From: Nocardioides marmotae
GTDB taxonomy: Bacteria; Actinomycetota; Actinomycetes; Propionibacteriales; Nocardioidaceae
NCBI RefSeq assembly: GCF_013177455.1
Contig: NZ_CP053660.1
Coordinates: 3,286,001 to 3,350,000 of the forward strand
Length of the DNA stretch: 64,000 nt
Reading direction: 5' to 3'
Under the pieces are notes generated by a model. That model was given only the letters and a program-made list of their open reading frames with translations, was not told the origin of the DNA and made no database searches. Shown piece by piece: positions 33,775 to 41,319 of the stretch. Each line of letters starts with the position of its first letter. Position 1 is the stretch's first letter. The translations under genes and the position numbers were made by a program.

Positions 33775-34983
33775 TCAGTACGACGGCTGGCTGGGGTCGA
33801 TCTGGTTGACCCAGGCGACCACCCCGCCGCCGACGTGCACCGCGTCGGCGTACCCCGCGCCCTTGACGATCGCCAGCGTCTCGGCCGAGCGGACGCCGGA
33901 CTTGCAGTGCATGACGACCTGCTTGCCCGCGTCGACCGGCGGCAGCTTCTCCAGGGCCGAGCCGTTGAGGAACTCGCCCTTGGGGATCAGCACCGAGCCG
34001 GGGATCTGGTTGATCTCGTGCTCGTTGGGCTCGCGGACGTCGACCAGGACGAAGTCGCGGGTGCCCTCCTCGCGCTCCTTGAGCATGGCCTCGAGCTGGG
34101 TCACCGAGATGGTGGACCCGACCGCGGCGTCGGCGGCCTCGTCGGAGATCGCGCCGCAGAAGGCGTCGTAGTCGATGAGGCCGGTGACGGTGGGGTTCTC
34201 CCCGCACAGCGCGCAGTTGGGGTCCTTGCGGACCTTCAGCTTGCGCCACTCCAGCTCGAGGGCGTCGTAGATGACCAGCTTGCCGATGGCCGGGTCGCCG
34301 ATGCCGGTGAGGACCTTGATCGCCTCGTTGACCTGGATCGAGCCGATCGCCGCGCACAGCACGCCGAGCACGCCGCCCTCGGCGCAGCTGGGGACCATGC
34401 CCGGCGGCGGGGGCTCGGGGTAGAGGCAGCGGTAGCACGGCGCGTCGTCGGCCATGGTGGGCGCGAAGACCGAGGCCTGGCCGTCGAAGCGGTAGATCGA
34501 GCCCCACACGTAGGGGATCCCGAGGAAGTACGCCGCGTCGTTGACCATGTAGCGGGTCGCGAAGTTGTCGGTGCCGTCGACGATCAGGTCGTAGCCGCGG
34601 AAGACGTCCATGACGTTGTCGTTGTCGAGGCGCTGCTCGTGCACCACGACCTCGACGTACGGGTTGGCCTCGGCGATCGACTCCTTGGCCGACTGGGCCT
34701 TGGACTTACCGATGTCGGACTGGCCGTGGATGATCTGGCGCTGCAGGTTGGACTCGTCGACCTCGTCGAACTCGGCGATGCCGAGGGTGCCCACACCGGC
34801 CGCGGCCAGGTAGAGCAGCGCGGGGCTGCCGAGGCCGCCGGCGCCGATGACGAGCACCTTGGCGTTCTTCAGCCGCTTCTGGCCGGACATCCCGACGTCG
34901 GGGATGATCAGGTGGCGGCTGTAGCGCCGGACCTCGTCGATGGTCAGCTCGTCGGCCGGCTCGACCAGCGGGGGAAAGCTCAC
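33775..34983 (-). CDS. moeZ: MoeZ: ThiF-type adenylyltransferase fused to a rhodanese domain
   Basis: Protein of 402 residues. The E1-like domain has VIGAGGLGSPALLYLAAAG, the DNFATRY segment and two zinc CxxC pairs (CYRC, CALC). The C-terminal rhodanese domain has VDVREPNEHE and active-site cysteine in MHCKSGVRS. MoeZ adenylates and thiolates sulfur-carrier proteins (MoaD, ThiS, CysO-type), supplying sulfur for molybdopterin, cysteine or thiamin synthesis. It is the natural partner of the pathway served by moaE earlier in the window. It is divergent from the TetR gene. Confidence 0.93.
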   Translation of the reverse strand: MSFPPLVEPADELTIDEVRRYSRHLIIPDVGMSGQKRLKNAKVLVIGAGGLGSPALLYLAAAGVGTLGIAEFDEVDESNLQRQIIHGQSDIGKSKAQSAKESIAEANPYVEVVVHEQRLDNDNVMDVFRGYDLIVDGTDNFATRYMVNDAAYFLGIPYVWGSIYRFDGQASVFAPTMADDAPCYRCLYPEPPPPGMVPSCAEGGVLGVLCAAIGSIQVNEAIKVLTGIGDPAIGKLVIYDALELEWRKLKVRKDPNCALCGENPTVTGLIDYDAFCGAISDEAADAAVGSTISVTQLEAMLKEREEGTRDFVLVDVREPNEHEINQIPGSVLIPKGEFLNGSALEKLPPVDAGKQVVMHCKSGVRSAETLAIVKGAGYADAVHVGGGVVAWVNQIDPSQPSY

Positions 34984-35179
34984 GTCACGCTCCTCGTAGC
35001 GGTTCGTCGATCAGTCCCGGGACAACGCCCCGGCACCTCTCGATGTTCCCCCCATGGTCCCTCCGTCGCCCCGGGCCCCCGCGGCGGCGTCCCGTCATCC
35101 GGACCGGGGTGACCGGCGGGTAGAGTCCCGGCACGCCGCCGGTCCTCCGGCCGGCGCAGGGAGGACGGGAGGAGCGACC

Positions 35180-35812
35180 GTGAGTGCAGGGCAGTACGAC
35201 GTCGACGGCGCCCGACCCCGGGGAGGCCGCATGCCGCGGCGCGAGCGTCGCGCCCAGCTGCTCGAATCGGCGCTCGAGGTCTTCGTGGCCCAGGGCTACC
35301 ACGCGGCCGCGATGGACGACATCGCCGACCGCGCGGGGGTCTCCAAGCCGGTGCTCTACCAGCACTTCCCCGGCAAGCTCGACCTCTACCTCGCACTGCT
35401 GGACCGCTCCTGCGACGCGATCATCGACCGCTGCCGCACGGCGCTGGCCGCCACCCAGGACAACAAGCTGCGCGTGGCCGCCGCGGTCGACGCCTTCTAC
35501 GAGTACGTCGCCGAGGAGTCGGGCGCCTTCCGCCTGGTCTTCGAGTCCGACCTGACCAACGAGCCGGCCGTGCGCGAGCACGTCGACCGGGTGACCACCG
35601 AGTGCGCCTCGATGATCGCCGGGGTCATCCAGGCCGACACCGGCCTCTCGGATGCCGCCGCCCGCCTGCTGGCGGTCTCGCTGGTGGGAATGGCCCAGGT
35701 CAGCTCGCGGTTCTGGCTCACCGAGGGCGGCGGCATCAGCCGCTCCGACGCCGCTGCGCTGGTCTCCGGGCTGGCCTGGCGCGGCATCGGTGGGTACCCG
35801 CTCGACCACTGA
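35180..35812 (+). CDS. TetR/AcrR family transcriptional regulator
   Basis: Protein of 210 residues. The N-terminal HTH covers about residues 20-65, with MDDIADRAGVSKPVLYQHFPGK as its recognition region (helix 3 is VLYQHF). The remaining helical ligand domain is of unknown specificity. GTG 35180 follows a GGGAGGAG ribosome binding site. A TAGAGT box near 35131 may be the -10. Homologues occupy the same place between moeZ and DUF3107 genes in mycobacteria (Rv3208, as recalled). It may regulate itself or moeZ. Confidence 0.9.
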   Translation: MSAGQYDVDGARPRGGRMPRRERRAQLLESALEVFVAQGYHAAAMDDIADRAGVSKPVLYQHFPGKLDLYLALLDRSCDAIIDRCRTALAATQDNKLRVAAAVDAFYEYVAEESGAFRLVFESDLTNEPAVREHVDRVTTECASMIAGVIQADTGLSDAAARLLAVSLVGMAQVSSRFWLTEGGGISRSDAAALVSGLAWRGIGGYPLDH

Positions 35813-35864
35813 CCCTCGACCCACCCCGCTCCCGCCCCGGCGGGACCGACTGAAGGAGGACCTC

Positions 35865-36086
35865 GTGGAGGTCAAGATCGGTGTCCAGCACGCCCCCCGT
35901 GAGCTCGTCGTCGACACCGACGAGTCCGCGGACGCCGTCCAGCAGCTCGTCGCCGAGGCGGTCGGCGCCGGCACGGTGCTCACGCTGACCGACAGCAAGG
36001 GCCGCAAGCTCGTCGTCCCGGCCGCGAAGATCGCCTACGTCGAGATCGGCGGCGGCGTCGTCGGCCAGGTCGGGTTCCGCTCCTAG
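35865..36086 (+). CDS. DUF3107 small conserved protein
   Basis: Protein of 73 residues, VEVKIGVQHAPRELV at the start and AKIAYVEIGGG near the end, without cysteines or membrane segments. It is the DUF3107 family, of which the M. tuberculosis TB9.4 antigen (Rv3208A) is a member. It has no known function. An AAGGAGG ribosome binding site is followed by GTG. It lies 52 bases after the TetR gene and probably shares its transcript, ended by the palindrome at 36121. Confidence 0.88.
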   Translation: MEVKIGVQHAPRELVVDTDESADAVQQLVAEAVGAGTVLTLTDSKGRKLVVPAAKIAYVEIGGGVVGQVGFRS

Positions 36087-36120
36087 TCCCGAGCGGGCCG
36101 CCCCGAGCGGACCCGCCACC

Positions 36121-36172
36121 CGCCTCGTGATGCCGAGCGTGCGCCCCGGCGCACGCTCGGCATCACGAGGCG
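36121..36172. terminator. Perfect 52-bp palindromic terminator
   Basis: Two 25-base arms, starting CGCCTCGTGATGCCGAGCG, are exact complements around a CC centre. It sits between the convergent DUF3107 and ferritin-like genes, 34 bases after one stop and 15 before the other, and can serve both directions. Confidence 0.75.
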
Positions 36173-36187
36173 TTCGTGCTTCCTAGG

Positions 36188-36901
36188 TCAGTGAGCCAGG
36201 CCGAGCTCGGCCATCCGCTCCGCGTGCCGCTCGGTGATCCGGGCGAACATCCGCCCGATGGCGGCCAGGTCGAGCCCGGGTCGGTCGATGCCGCCGGCCA
36301 GCAGCGCGGTCAGCGCGTCCCGCTCGGCCGCGACCCGCTGGGCCTGGGTGAGCGCCTCGCCCATCAGCCGGCGCCCCCACAGGGCGAGCCGCCCGCCCAG
36401 GCGCGGGTCGGCCCCGATGCCCGCGCGCACCCGGTCGACGACGAAGGCGGCGTGCCCGCTGTCCTCGAGCGAGGAGACGACCAGGTCGCGGGTGGTGGCG
36501 TCGAGGTAGGCCGCGATCTCGCGGTAGAAGTCGTCGGCGAGCGCGTCGCCGACGTACGCCTTGATCAGGCCCTCGTACCAGTCCGAGGGCGCGGTGTGCT
36601 CGTGGAAGCGGTCGATCGCGCCGCGGAAGGGCGCCATCGCGGCGAACGGGTCCGCGCCGAGCTCGGCGATCCGGGCGTGGATGCCCGCGACCTTGCCGAA
36701 CTCCCTGGCCGCCATCGAGGCGACCGCGACCTTGTCCTCCAGCGACGGGGCCAGCTTGGCGTCCTCCGCGAGCCGCTCGAAGGCGGAGATCTCGCCGTAG
36801 GCGATGGCGCCCAGGAGGTCGATGACCGCCTCGCGGTAGTCGGGGTCCTGGAGCGCCAGGGGCGCGTCGTCCCCGACCTGTCCGTCCGTCGATGCCGTCA
36901 C
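36188..36901 (-). CDS. Ferritin-like / MiaE-like di-iron-fold protein
   Basis: Protein of 237 residues, all-helical. GAIAYGEISAFERLAEDAK and REFGKVAGIHARI carry the Glu and Glu-xx-His-like positions expected of a ferritin-like four-helix bundle. Homologues are annotated ferritin-like or tRNA-(ms2io6A) hydroxylase-like (Rv3210c, as recalled). I cannot confirm a complete di-iron site, so catalytic activity is uncertain. The GTG start is preceded by TAGGGT (36908-36913) at six bases, a leaderless arrangement. Confidence 0.82.
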   Translation of the reverse strand: MTASTDGQVGDDAPLALQDPDYREAVIDLLGAIAYGEISAFERLAEDAKLAPSLEDKVAVASMAAREFGKVAGIHARIAELGADPFAAMAPFRGAIDRFHEHTAPSDWYEGLIKAYVGDALADDFYREIAAYLDATTRDLVVSSLEDSGHAAFVVDRVRAGIGADPRLGGRLALWGRRLMGEALTQAQRVAAERDALTALLAGGIDRPGLDLAAIGRMFARITERHAERMAELGLAH

Positions 36902-37097
36902 GTTCGCACCCTACCGATAAGGTGCAGATGCACGAGGCTGCCTCCCGGCGCTCGTCCCGCTCGGATCGAGCGCCTCGCCGGCGGCCCGCACGGATGTGCG
37001 CGGCAGACCTCCCCAGCGGTCCCCCAGGACCCCGTGAGTCCGCCGCACCAGGACACCTTCGGTCGAACCGGCCGGAACTCACGAAAGCAGAAGAACA

Positions 37098-38642
37098 CTG
37101 ACCACCACGACCTTCCGCGAGCTCGGGGTGCTTCCCGAGATCTGCGACGCCCTCGAGCGCCATGGCATCAGCACCCCGTTCGCGATCCAGGAGATGACCC
37201 TCTCGGTGGCCCTCCTGGGCACCGACCTCATCGGCCAGGCGCGCACCGGCACCGGCAAGACCCTCGCCTTCGGGATCCCGGTCCTCCAGCGCAGCGTCTC
37301 CCCCACGGACCCGGCGTACGCCGACCTCCCGCAGGGCAAGCCGCAGGCCCTGATCGTGGCGCCGACCCGCGAGCTGGCCCTCCAGGTCTCCAACGACCTG
37401 CACATCGCCAGCGCCGACACCGGCCTGCGCGTGCTGACCGTCTACGGCGGCGTCGGGTACGACACCCAGCTCGACACGCTGCAGTCGGGCGTCGACATCG
37501 TCGTCGGCACGCCCGGCCGGCTCATCGACCTGGCCAACCGCAAGGCGCTCGACCTCTCCCACGTGCACGCGCTCGTGCTCGACGAGGCCGACGAGATGCT
37601 GGACCTGGGCTTCCTGCCCGACGTCGAGCGCATCTTGAAGATGACCCCCGAGACCCGGCAGACCATGCTGTTCTCGGCCACGATGCCCTCGGCGATCGTG
37701 GCGCTCGCGCGCACCCACATGCGCCACCCGATGAACATCCGCGCGGAGTCGTCGTACGACACCACGATGGTCCCGGCGACCGCGCAGTTCATCTACCAGG
37801 CCCACGACCTGGACAAGCCGGAGATCATCGGCCGGGTCCTCCAGGCCGAGGACGCCGAGAAGATCATCGTCTTCACCCGCACCAAGCGGCAGTCCCAGCG
37901 CGTGGCCGACGACCTCGTCGAGCGCGGCTTCAGCGCCAGCCCGCTGCACGGCGACATGGCGCAGGTGGCCCGGGAGAAGGCGCTCGCGAAGTTCCGCGAG
38001 GACAAGATCCGGGTGCTGGTGGCCACCGACGTCGCCGCGCGCGGCATCGACGTCCGCGGCGTCTCGCACGTCATCAACTACACCTGCCCCGAGGACGACA
38101 AGACCTACGTCCACCGGATCGGCCGCACCGGCCGCGCCGGCGCGACGGGCACCGCGATCACCTTCGTCGACTGGGCGGACCTGCACCGCTGGAAGATGAT
38201 CAACAAGACCCTCGACCTGCCCTTCGACGAGCCGGTCGAGACCTACTCCACCTCCGAGCACCTCTTCACCGACCAGGGCATCGCCCCGGGCACCAAGGGC
38301 CGGATCGTGCCCCCGAAGCCGGTGGAGAAGAAGGAGCGCTCCGACCGGGGCGACCGCAATGACCGGGGTGGCGACCGGGGTGGCGACCGCTCGCGCGGCG
38401 AGCGCCCCTCGCGCAACCGCAGCCGCACGCGGACCCGGAGCGGCGAGACCGCCCCCGGCGCCGAGCAGGCGACCGACGGCGCGACCGCCACCTCGACCGC
38501 CCCCGTGAGCGCGCCCGCCGAGGGCGGCTCCGAGGACGGCGCCTCGCCCAGCCGCAACCGGCGTCGTCGCCGGCGCGGCGGCTCGGGCGGTGGCTCCGGC
38601 GAGGGCCAGCCGGCCGCCGCCGGCAGCGGCACCGAGGACTGA
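37098..38642 (+). CDS. DEAD-box RNA helicase (probable CTG start)
   Basis: Protein of about 514 residues. The Q motif is FAIQ, motif I ARTGTGKT, motif II DEAD (VLDEADEMLDLG), motif III SAT, motif VI HRIGRTGRAG. The C-terminal tail (about 385 onward) is low-complexity, rich in RGDRNDRGG and Arg-rich repeats, typical of RNA-binding tails. The first ATG/GTG in frame is GTG 37128, but that would cut off the conserved aromatic residue of the Q motif (TFRELG). CTG at 37098 restores it and no stop intervenes. The gene is syntenic with mycobacterial rhlE (Rv3211, as recalled). Confidence 0.9.
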   Translation: MTTTTFRELGVLPEICDALERHGISTPFAIQEMTLSVALLGTDLIGQARTGTGKTLAFGIPVLQRSVSPTDPAYADLPQGKPQALIVAPTRELALQVSNDLHIASADTGLRVLTVYGGVGYDTQLDTLQSGVDIVVGTPGRLIDLANRKALDLSHVHALVLDEADEMLDLGFLPDVERILKMTPETRQTMLFSATMPSAIVALARTHMRHPMNIRAESSYDTTMVPATAQFIYQAHDLDKPEIIGRVLQAEDAEKIIVFTRTKRQSQRVADDLVERGFSASPLHGDMAQVAREKALAKFREDKIRVLVATDVAARGIDVRGVSHVINYTCPEDDKTYVHRIGRTGRAGATGTAITFVDWADLHRWKMINKTLDLPFDEPVETYSTSEHLFTDQGIAPGTKGRIVPPKPVEKKERSDRGDRNDRGGDRGGDRSRGERPSRNRSRTRTRSGETAPGAEQATDGATATSTAPVSAPAEGGSEDGASPSRNRRRRRRGGSGGGSGEGQPAAAGSGTED

Positions 38643-38678
38643 CCTCCGGCACACGACGTACGACCCTCACGAACGACA

Positions 38679-38709
38679 CAGGGCCGCCCGATCCGATCGG
38701 GCGGCCCTG
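38679..38709. terminator. Perfect 15-bp stem terminator between helicase and L,D-transpeptidase genes
   Basis: CAGGGCCGCCCGATC is exactly complementary to the right arm around a single C. On the plus strand CCTCGTTCTT follows, a weak T-rich tail. It separates two convergent genes. Confidence 0.75.
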
Positions 38710-38748
38710 CCTCGTTCTTGGGGGTCGTTCGTGGGGGTCCTTCGCGGG

Positions 38749-39429
38749 TCAGGCGGTGACGACGACGGTGGTGCCGAGCGGGGCGAAGTCCCACAGGGCG
38801 ATCGCGTCGGCGCGCCGCTGGCGGATGCAGCCGTGGGACTGCGGCGTACCGAGCTCGGCGACGGTCTGCACCTTCTCGCCGTCGTCGATCGGGATGTCGT
38901 GGAAGCCGATCGCGGCGCGTTCGCCCTGGGTGAAGCGGACGAAGTACTTCATCGTGCCGGAGTCGTCGATGCCGTAGGCCTGCTCGGAGCGGGAGTAGAC
39001 CGCGTAGGTGCCCGGATCGAGGTTGTCCTCGACGCTGCCGGAGACCAGATAGGTCCGCACGACCTTCTTCCGGCCCTCGACCAGCCAGACCCGCTGACGG
39101 CTCTGGCTGAAGACCACGCGCTTGCCGCGGCCGGTGCCCGCCGGGAGGGTGGTGTCCTCGCGCGGGTCCACCGCGGTCTGCTCGCTCCCGGTCGCGGCGG
39201 CGGACCGGGACGAGGCCTCCTCCTCCCGGGCGCCAGCCTCGGCGGCGGGCGGCGAGGTCGCCTCGGGGTCGTGCGCGACCTCGGCGGCCGTGACGTCCGC
39301 GGCGGAAGGCTCGTCCGGCAGCGCGCCGATGCCCCCGAGGACGGCGACGAGGGTCACCGCCAGGGACGCGGCGAGGGTCGCGATGCGGCCGTACCGCGGC
39401 CGCCCGGGCGTACCTCGGTGCCGACCCAC
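38749..39429 (-). CDS. L,D-transpeptidase (YkuD domain), membrane-anchored
   Basis: Protein of 226 residues. A short cytoplasmic basic segment and membrane helix (about 16-36) lead to an Ala/Glu-rich linker (about 40-98). The YkuD domain follows with FHDIP (His177) and the active-site motif SHGCIRQ (His199, Cys201). Such enzymes make 3-3 peptidoglycan cross-links or attach proteins. It is short and lacks the Ig-like domains of mycobacterial Ldts. The gene starts one base after the stop of the ParA-like gene, so they form an operon. Confidence 0.87.
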   Translation of the reverse strand: MGRHRGTPGRPRYGRIATLAASLAVTLVAVLGGIGALPDEPSAADVTAAEVAHDPEATSPPAAEAGAREEEASSRSAAATGSEQTAVDPREDTTLPAGTGRGKRVVFSQSRQRVWLVEGRKKVVRTYLVSGSVEDNLDPGTYAVYSRSEQAYGIDDSGTMKYFVRFTQGERAAIGFHDIPIDDGEKVQTVAELGTPQSHGCIRQRRADAIALWDFAPLGTTVVVTA

Positions 39430-39430
39430 C

Positions 39431-40231
39431 TCAGGACCTCCTCGCCGGCTTCCCGCCCGCCGGGCGCGGGCGGGCCGCCCGCTCGACCAGGTTGGCGGCC
39501 ACCTCGCGGTAGGCCTGCGCGCCCTTGCTGGTGCGGCTCGTCGCGAGGATCGATCGCCCGGCCGCCGGCGCCTCGGCGAACTTGATCGTCTTGGGGATCG
39601 GCGGCTCGACGACGTCGAGGGAGTAGGTCTCCGCGATCGTCTCGAGCACGGTGCGGGAGTGGTTCGTGCGGCCGTCGAAGAGCGTGGGCAGCACCCCCCA
39701 CACCTCGAGCCGCTTGTTGGTGAAGCGGCGTACGTCGTGGACGGTGTCGAGCAGCTGGCCGACGCCGCGGTGCGACAGCGTCTCGCACTGCAGCGGGACG
39801 AGCACGCCGTTCGCGGCGGTGAGCGCGGCGACCGTGAGCACGCCGAGCGAGGGCGGGCAGTCCAGCAGCACCCAGTCGTAGGCGCCGTCGAGGTCCTCGA
39901 CCACGCCCTTGACGACGTGCTCGCGCCCGGTGCGGGTGAGCAGGTCGGCCTCGGCGCGGGCGAGCTCGATCGTCGCGGGCAGGAGGTCGACGCCGTCCGC
40001 GGTGGTGATGATGACCTCGGAGGGGTCGGTGCCCCGGGTGAGCACCTGGTGGACCGAGACCTCGAGGTCCTCGGGGTCGATGCCGAGGGAGAAGGTCAGG
40101 CAGGCCTGCGGGTCGAGGTCGACCAGCAGCACGGAGTGCCCGAGCTCCGCGAGAGCAGCGCCCAGGGAGGCGACGGTCGTCGTCTTGGCGACGCCGCCCT
40201 TCTGGTTGGCGATCGCGAGTGTCGTGGTCAT
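39431..40231 (-). CDS. Orphan ParA/Soj-family ATPase
   Basis: Protein of about 266 residues. The deviant Walker A ANQKGGVAKTTT, the LLVDLDPQA motif and VLLDCPPSLG (Walker B) define the ParA superfamily. There is no parB next to it, so it is not the chromosome-partition pair. A similar orphan lies in the corresponding mycobacterial region (Rv3213c, as recalled). The ATG at 40231 is used; a GTG two codons upstream (40237) is possible. It is co-transcribed with the L,D-transpeptidase gene downstream, hinting at a link between positioning and wall synthesis (inference). Confidence 0.88.
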   Translation of the reverse strand: MTTTLAIANQKGGVAKTTTVASLGAALAELGHSVLLVDLDPQACLTFSLGIDPEDLEVSVHQVLTRGTDPSEVIITTADGVDLLPATIELARAEADLLTRTGREHVVKGVVEDLDGAYDWVLLDCPPSLGVLTVAALTAANGVLVPLQCETLSHRGVGQLLDTVHDVRRFTNKRLEVWGVLPTLFDGRTNHSRTVLETIAETYSLDVVEPPIPKTIKFAEAPAAGRSILATSRTSKGAQAYREVAANLVERAARPRPAGGKPARRS

Positions 40232-40289
40232 CGACACTCATCATGCACGAGACCGGCCGCGGATCAGGGCGACACCGCAGGTTGCGGTG

Positions 40290-40326
40290 GGCTGTTTCAC
40301 GGGGCCGTCTCCGCAGGCTGTTTCAC
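40290..40326. promoter_or_regulatory. Direct repeat containing parS-like half-sites
   Basis: GGCTGTTTCAC occurs at 40290-40300 and again at 40316-40326. TGTTTCAC is the left half of the parS consensus TGTTTCACGTGAAACA; the right halves are absent. It lies in the divergent region between the ParA-like and SDR genes, so ParB binding or a promoter operator are possible readings. Confidence 0.4.
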
Positions 40327-40334
40327 TGAGCTCC

Positions 40335-41093
40335 ATGCCCACCGCTCTCGTGACCGGCGCGACCGCCGGCATCGGCCACTCCTTCGCCCAACAGCTCGCC
40401 GCCCGCGGCGACGACCTGGTGCTCGTCGCCCGCGACCAGCAGCGGCTCGCCGCCGTCGCCGACCAGCTGCGCTCCGCCCACGGGGTCGCGGTCGAGGTGC
40501 TCGCGGCCGACCTGGCCGACCGCGCCGGCATGGCGGTGGTCGAGGAGCGGCTGGCCGACCGGGACCGCCCGGTCGACCTGCTGGTCAACAACGCCGGCTT
40601 CGGCCTCAAGGAGCGCTTCCTCGACAACTCCGCCGACCTCGAGACCGCGATGCTCGACGTGCTGGTCACCGCCGTGCTGCGGCTGACCCACGCCGCGCTG
40701 GGCCCGATGACCGAGCGCGGGCACGGCGGCGTCATCAACGTCTCGAGCGTGGCCTCGCTCCTCCCCCGTGGCACCTACTCGGCGGCCAAGGCGTGGGTGA
40801 ACAGCTTCAGCGAGTGGGCCGCGCACGAGTACCGCCCGCAGGGCGTCACCATCACCGCCCTGCTCCCCGGCTTCACGCGCACCGAGTTCCACGAGCGGAT
40901 GGACGTCGGCCAGGACTCCGCCCCCGCGTTCCTCTGGCTCGACGCCGACGAGCTGGTCCGCACCGCCCTGGCCGACCACGAGGCCGGCAAGGTCTTCTCC
41001 ATCCCGAGCACCCGCTACAAGGCGATCGCCACCCTCGCCCGTGCGGTGCCCTCCGGCGTGCTCCAGCGCTTCCAGTCGCTCGGCCGGAAGTAG
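40335..41093 (+). CDS. Short-chain dehydrogenase/reductase (DltE-like)
   Basis: Protein of 252 residues. The SDR cofactor motif TGATAGIG lies at 7-14, NNAGFG near 87, and the catalytic Ser plus YSAAKAW (Tyr/Lys) near 145. It resembles the 'classical' short SDRs acting on long-chain or unknown substrates. It is divergent from the ParA-like gene by about 100 bases. A 15-bp hairpin follows the stop. There is no evidence ties it to a pathway. Confidence 0.87.
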   Translation: MPTALVTGATAGIGHSFAQQLAARGDDLVLVARDQQRLAAVADQLRSAHGVAVEVLAADLADRAGMAVVEERLADRDRPVDLLVNNAGFGLKERFLDNSADLETAMLDVLVTAVLRLTHAALGPMTERGHGGVINVSSVASLLPRGTYSAAKAWVNSFSEWAAHEYRPQGVTITALLPGFTRTEFHERMDVGQDSAPAFLWLDADELVRTALADHEAGKVFSIPSTRYKAIATLARAVPSGVLQRFQSLGRK

Positions 41094-41108
41094 GCCGAGG
41101 CGGCCGGG

Positions 41109-41149
41109 CGCCGTCACGACGGCGCTCGGTGGGAGCCGTCGTGACGGCG
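41109..41149. terminator. Perfect 15-bp stem terminator upstream of kdpF
   Basis: CGCCGTCACGACGGC pairs exactly with its complement around an 11-base loop. It lies 16 bases after the SDR stop and 80 before kdpF, so it isolates the kdp operon from the upstream gene. Confidence 0.7.
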
Positions 41150-41164
41150 GGCGGCAATCTCGTG

Positions 41165-41190
41165 TCAAGGTTCGTCAAGAACGCGACAAG
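41165..41190 (+). promoter_or_regulatory. Helically phased CAAG repeats upstream of kdpF
   Basis: TCAAG at 41165 and 41175 and ACAAG at 41186 are spaced 10 and 11 bases apart, i.e. on one face of the helix. They lie 40-65 bases before kdpF, where a response regulator such as KdpE might bind. The spacing is seen; the role is inferred. Confidence 0.35.
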
Positions 41191-41229
41191 ACCGGCGGCG
41201 GTGCCTCGGACGAGGTCTTTGCTGAGGCC

Positions 41230-41319
41230 ATGAGTCTTGAAAGTGGACTGCTGATCGCGGCAGTCGTCGTGGCAGCGGCGTACCTCCTGGCGGCCCTGGT
41301 CCTCCCGGAGCGCTTCTGA
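41230..41319 (+). CDS. kdpF: KdpF, small subunit of the K+-transporting ATPase
   Basis: Peptide of 29 residues, a single transmembrane helix (about 6-25) ending LVLPERF, as in other KdpF proteins. It stabilises the KdpFABC complex. It lies at the expected place, with its TGA overlapping the kdpA ATG (TGATG). No strong ribosome binding site is seen; GAGG is very close to the ATG. Confidence 0.88.
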   Translation: MSLESGLLIAAVVVAAAYLLAALVLPERF

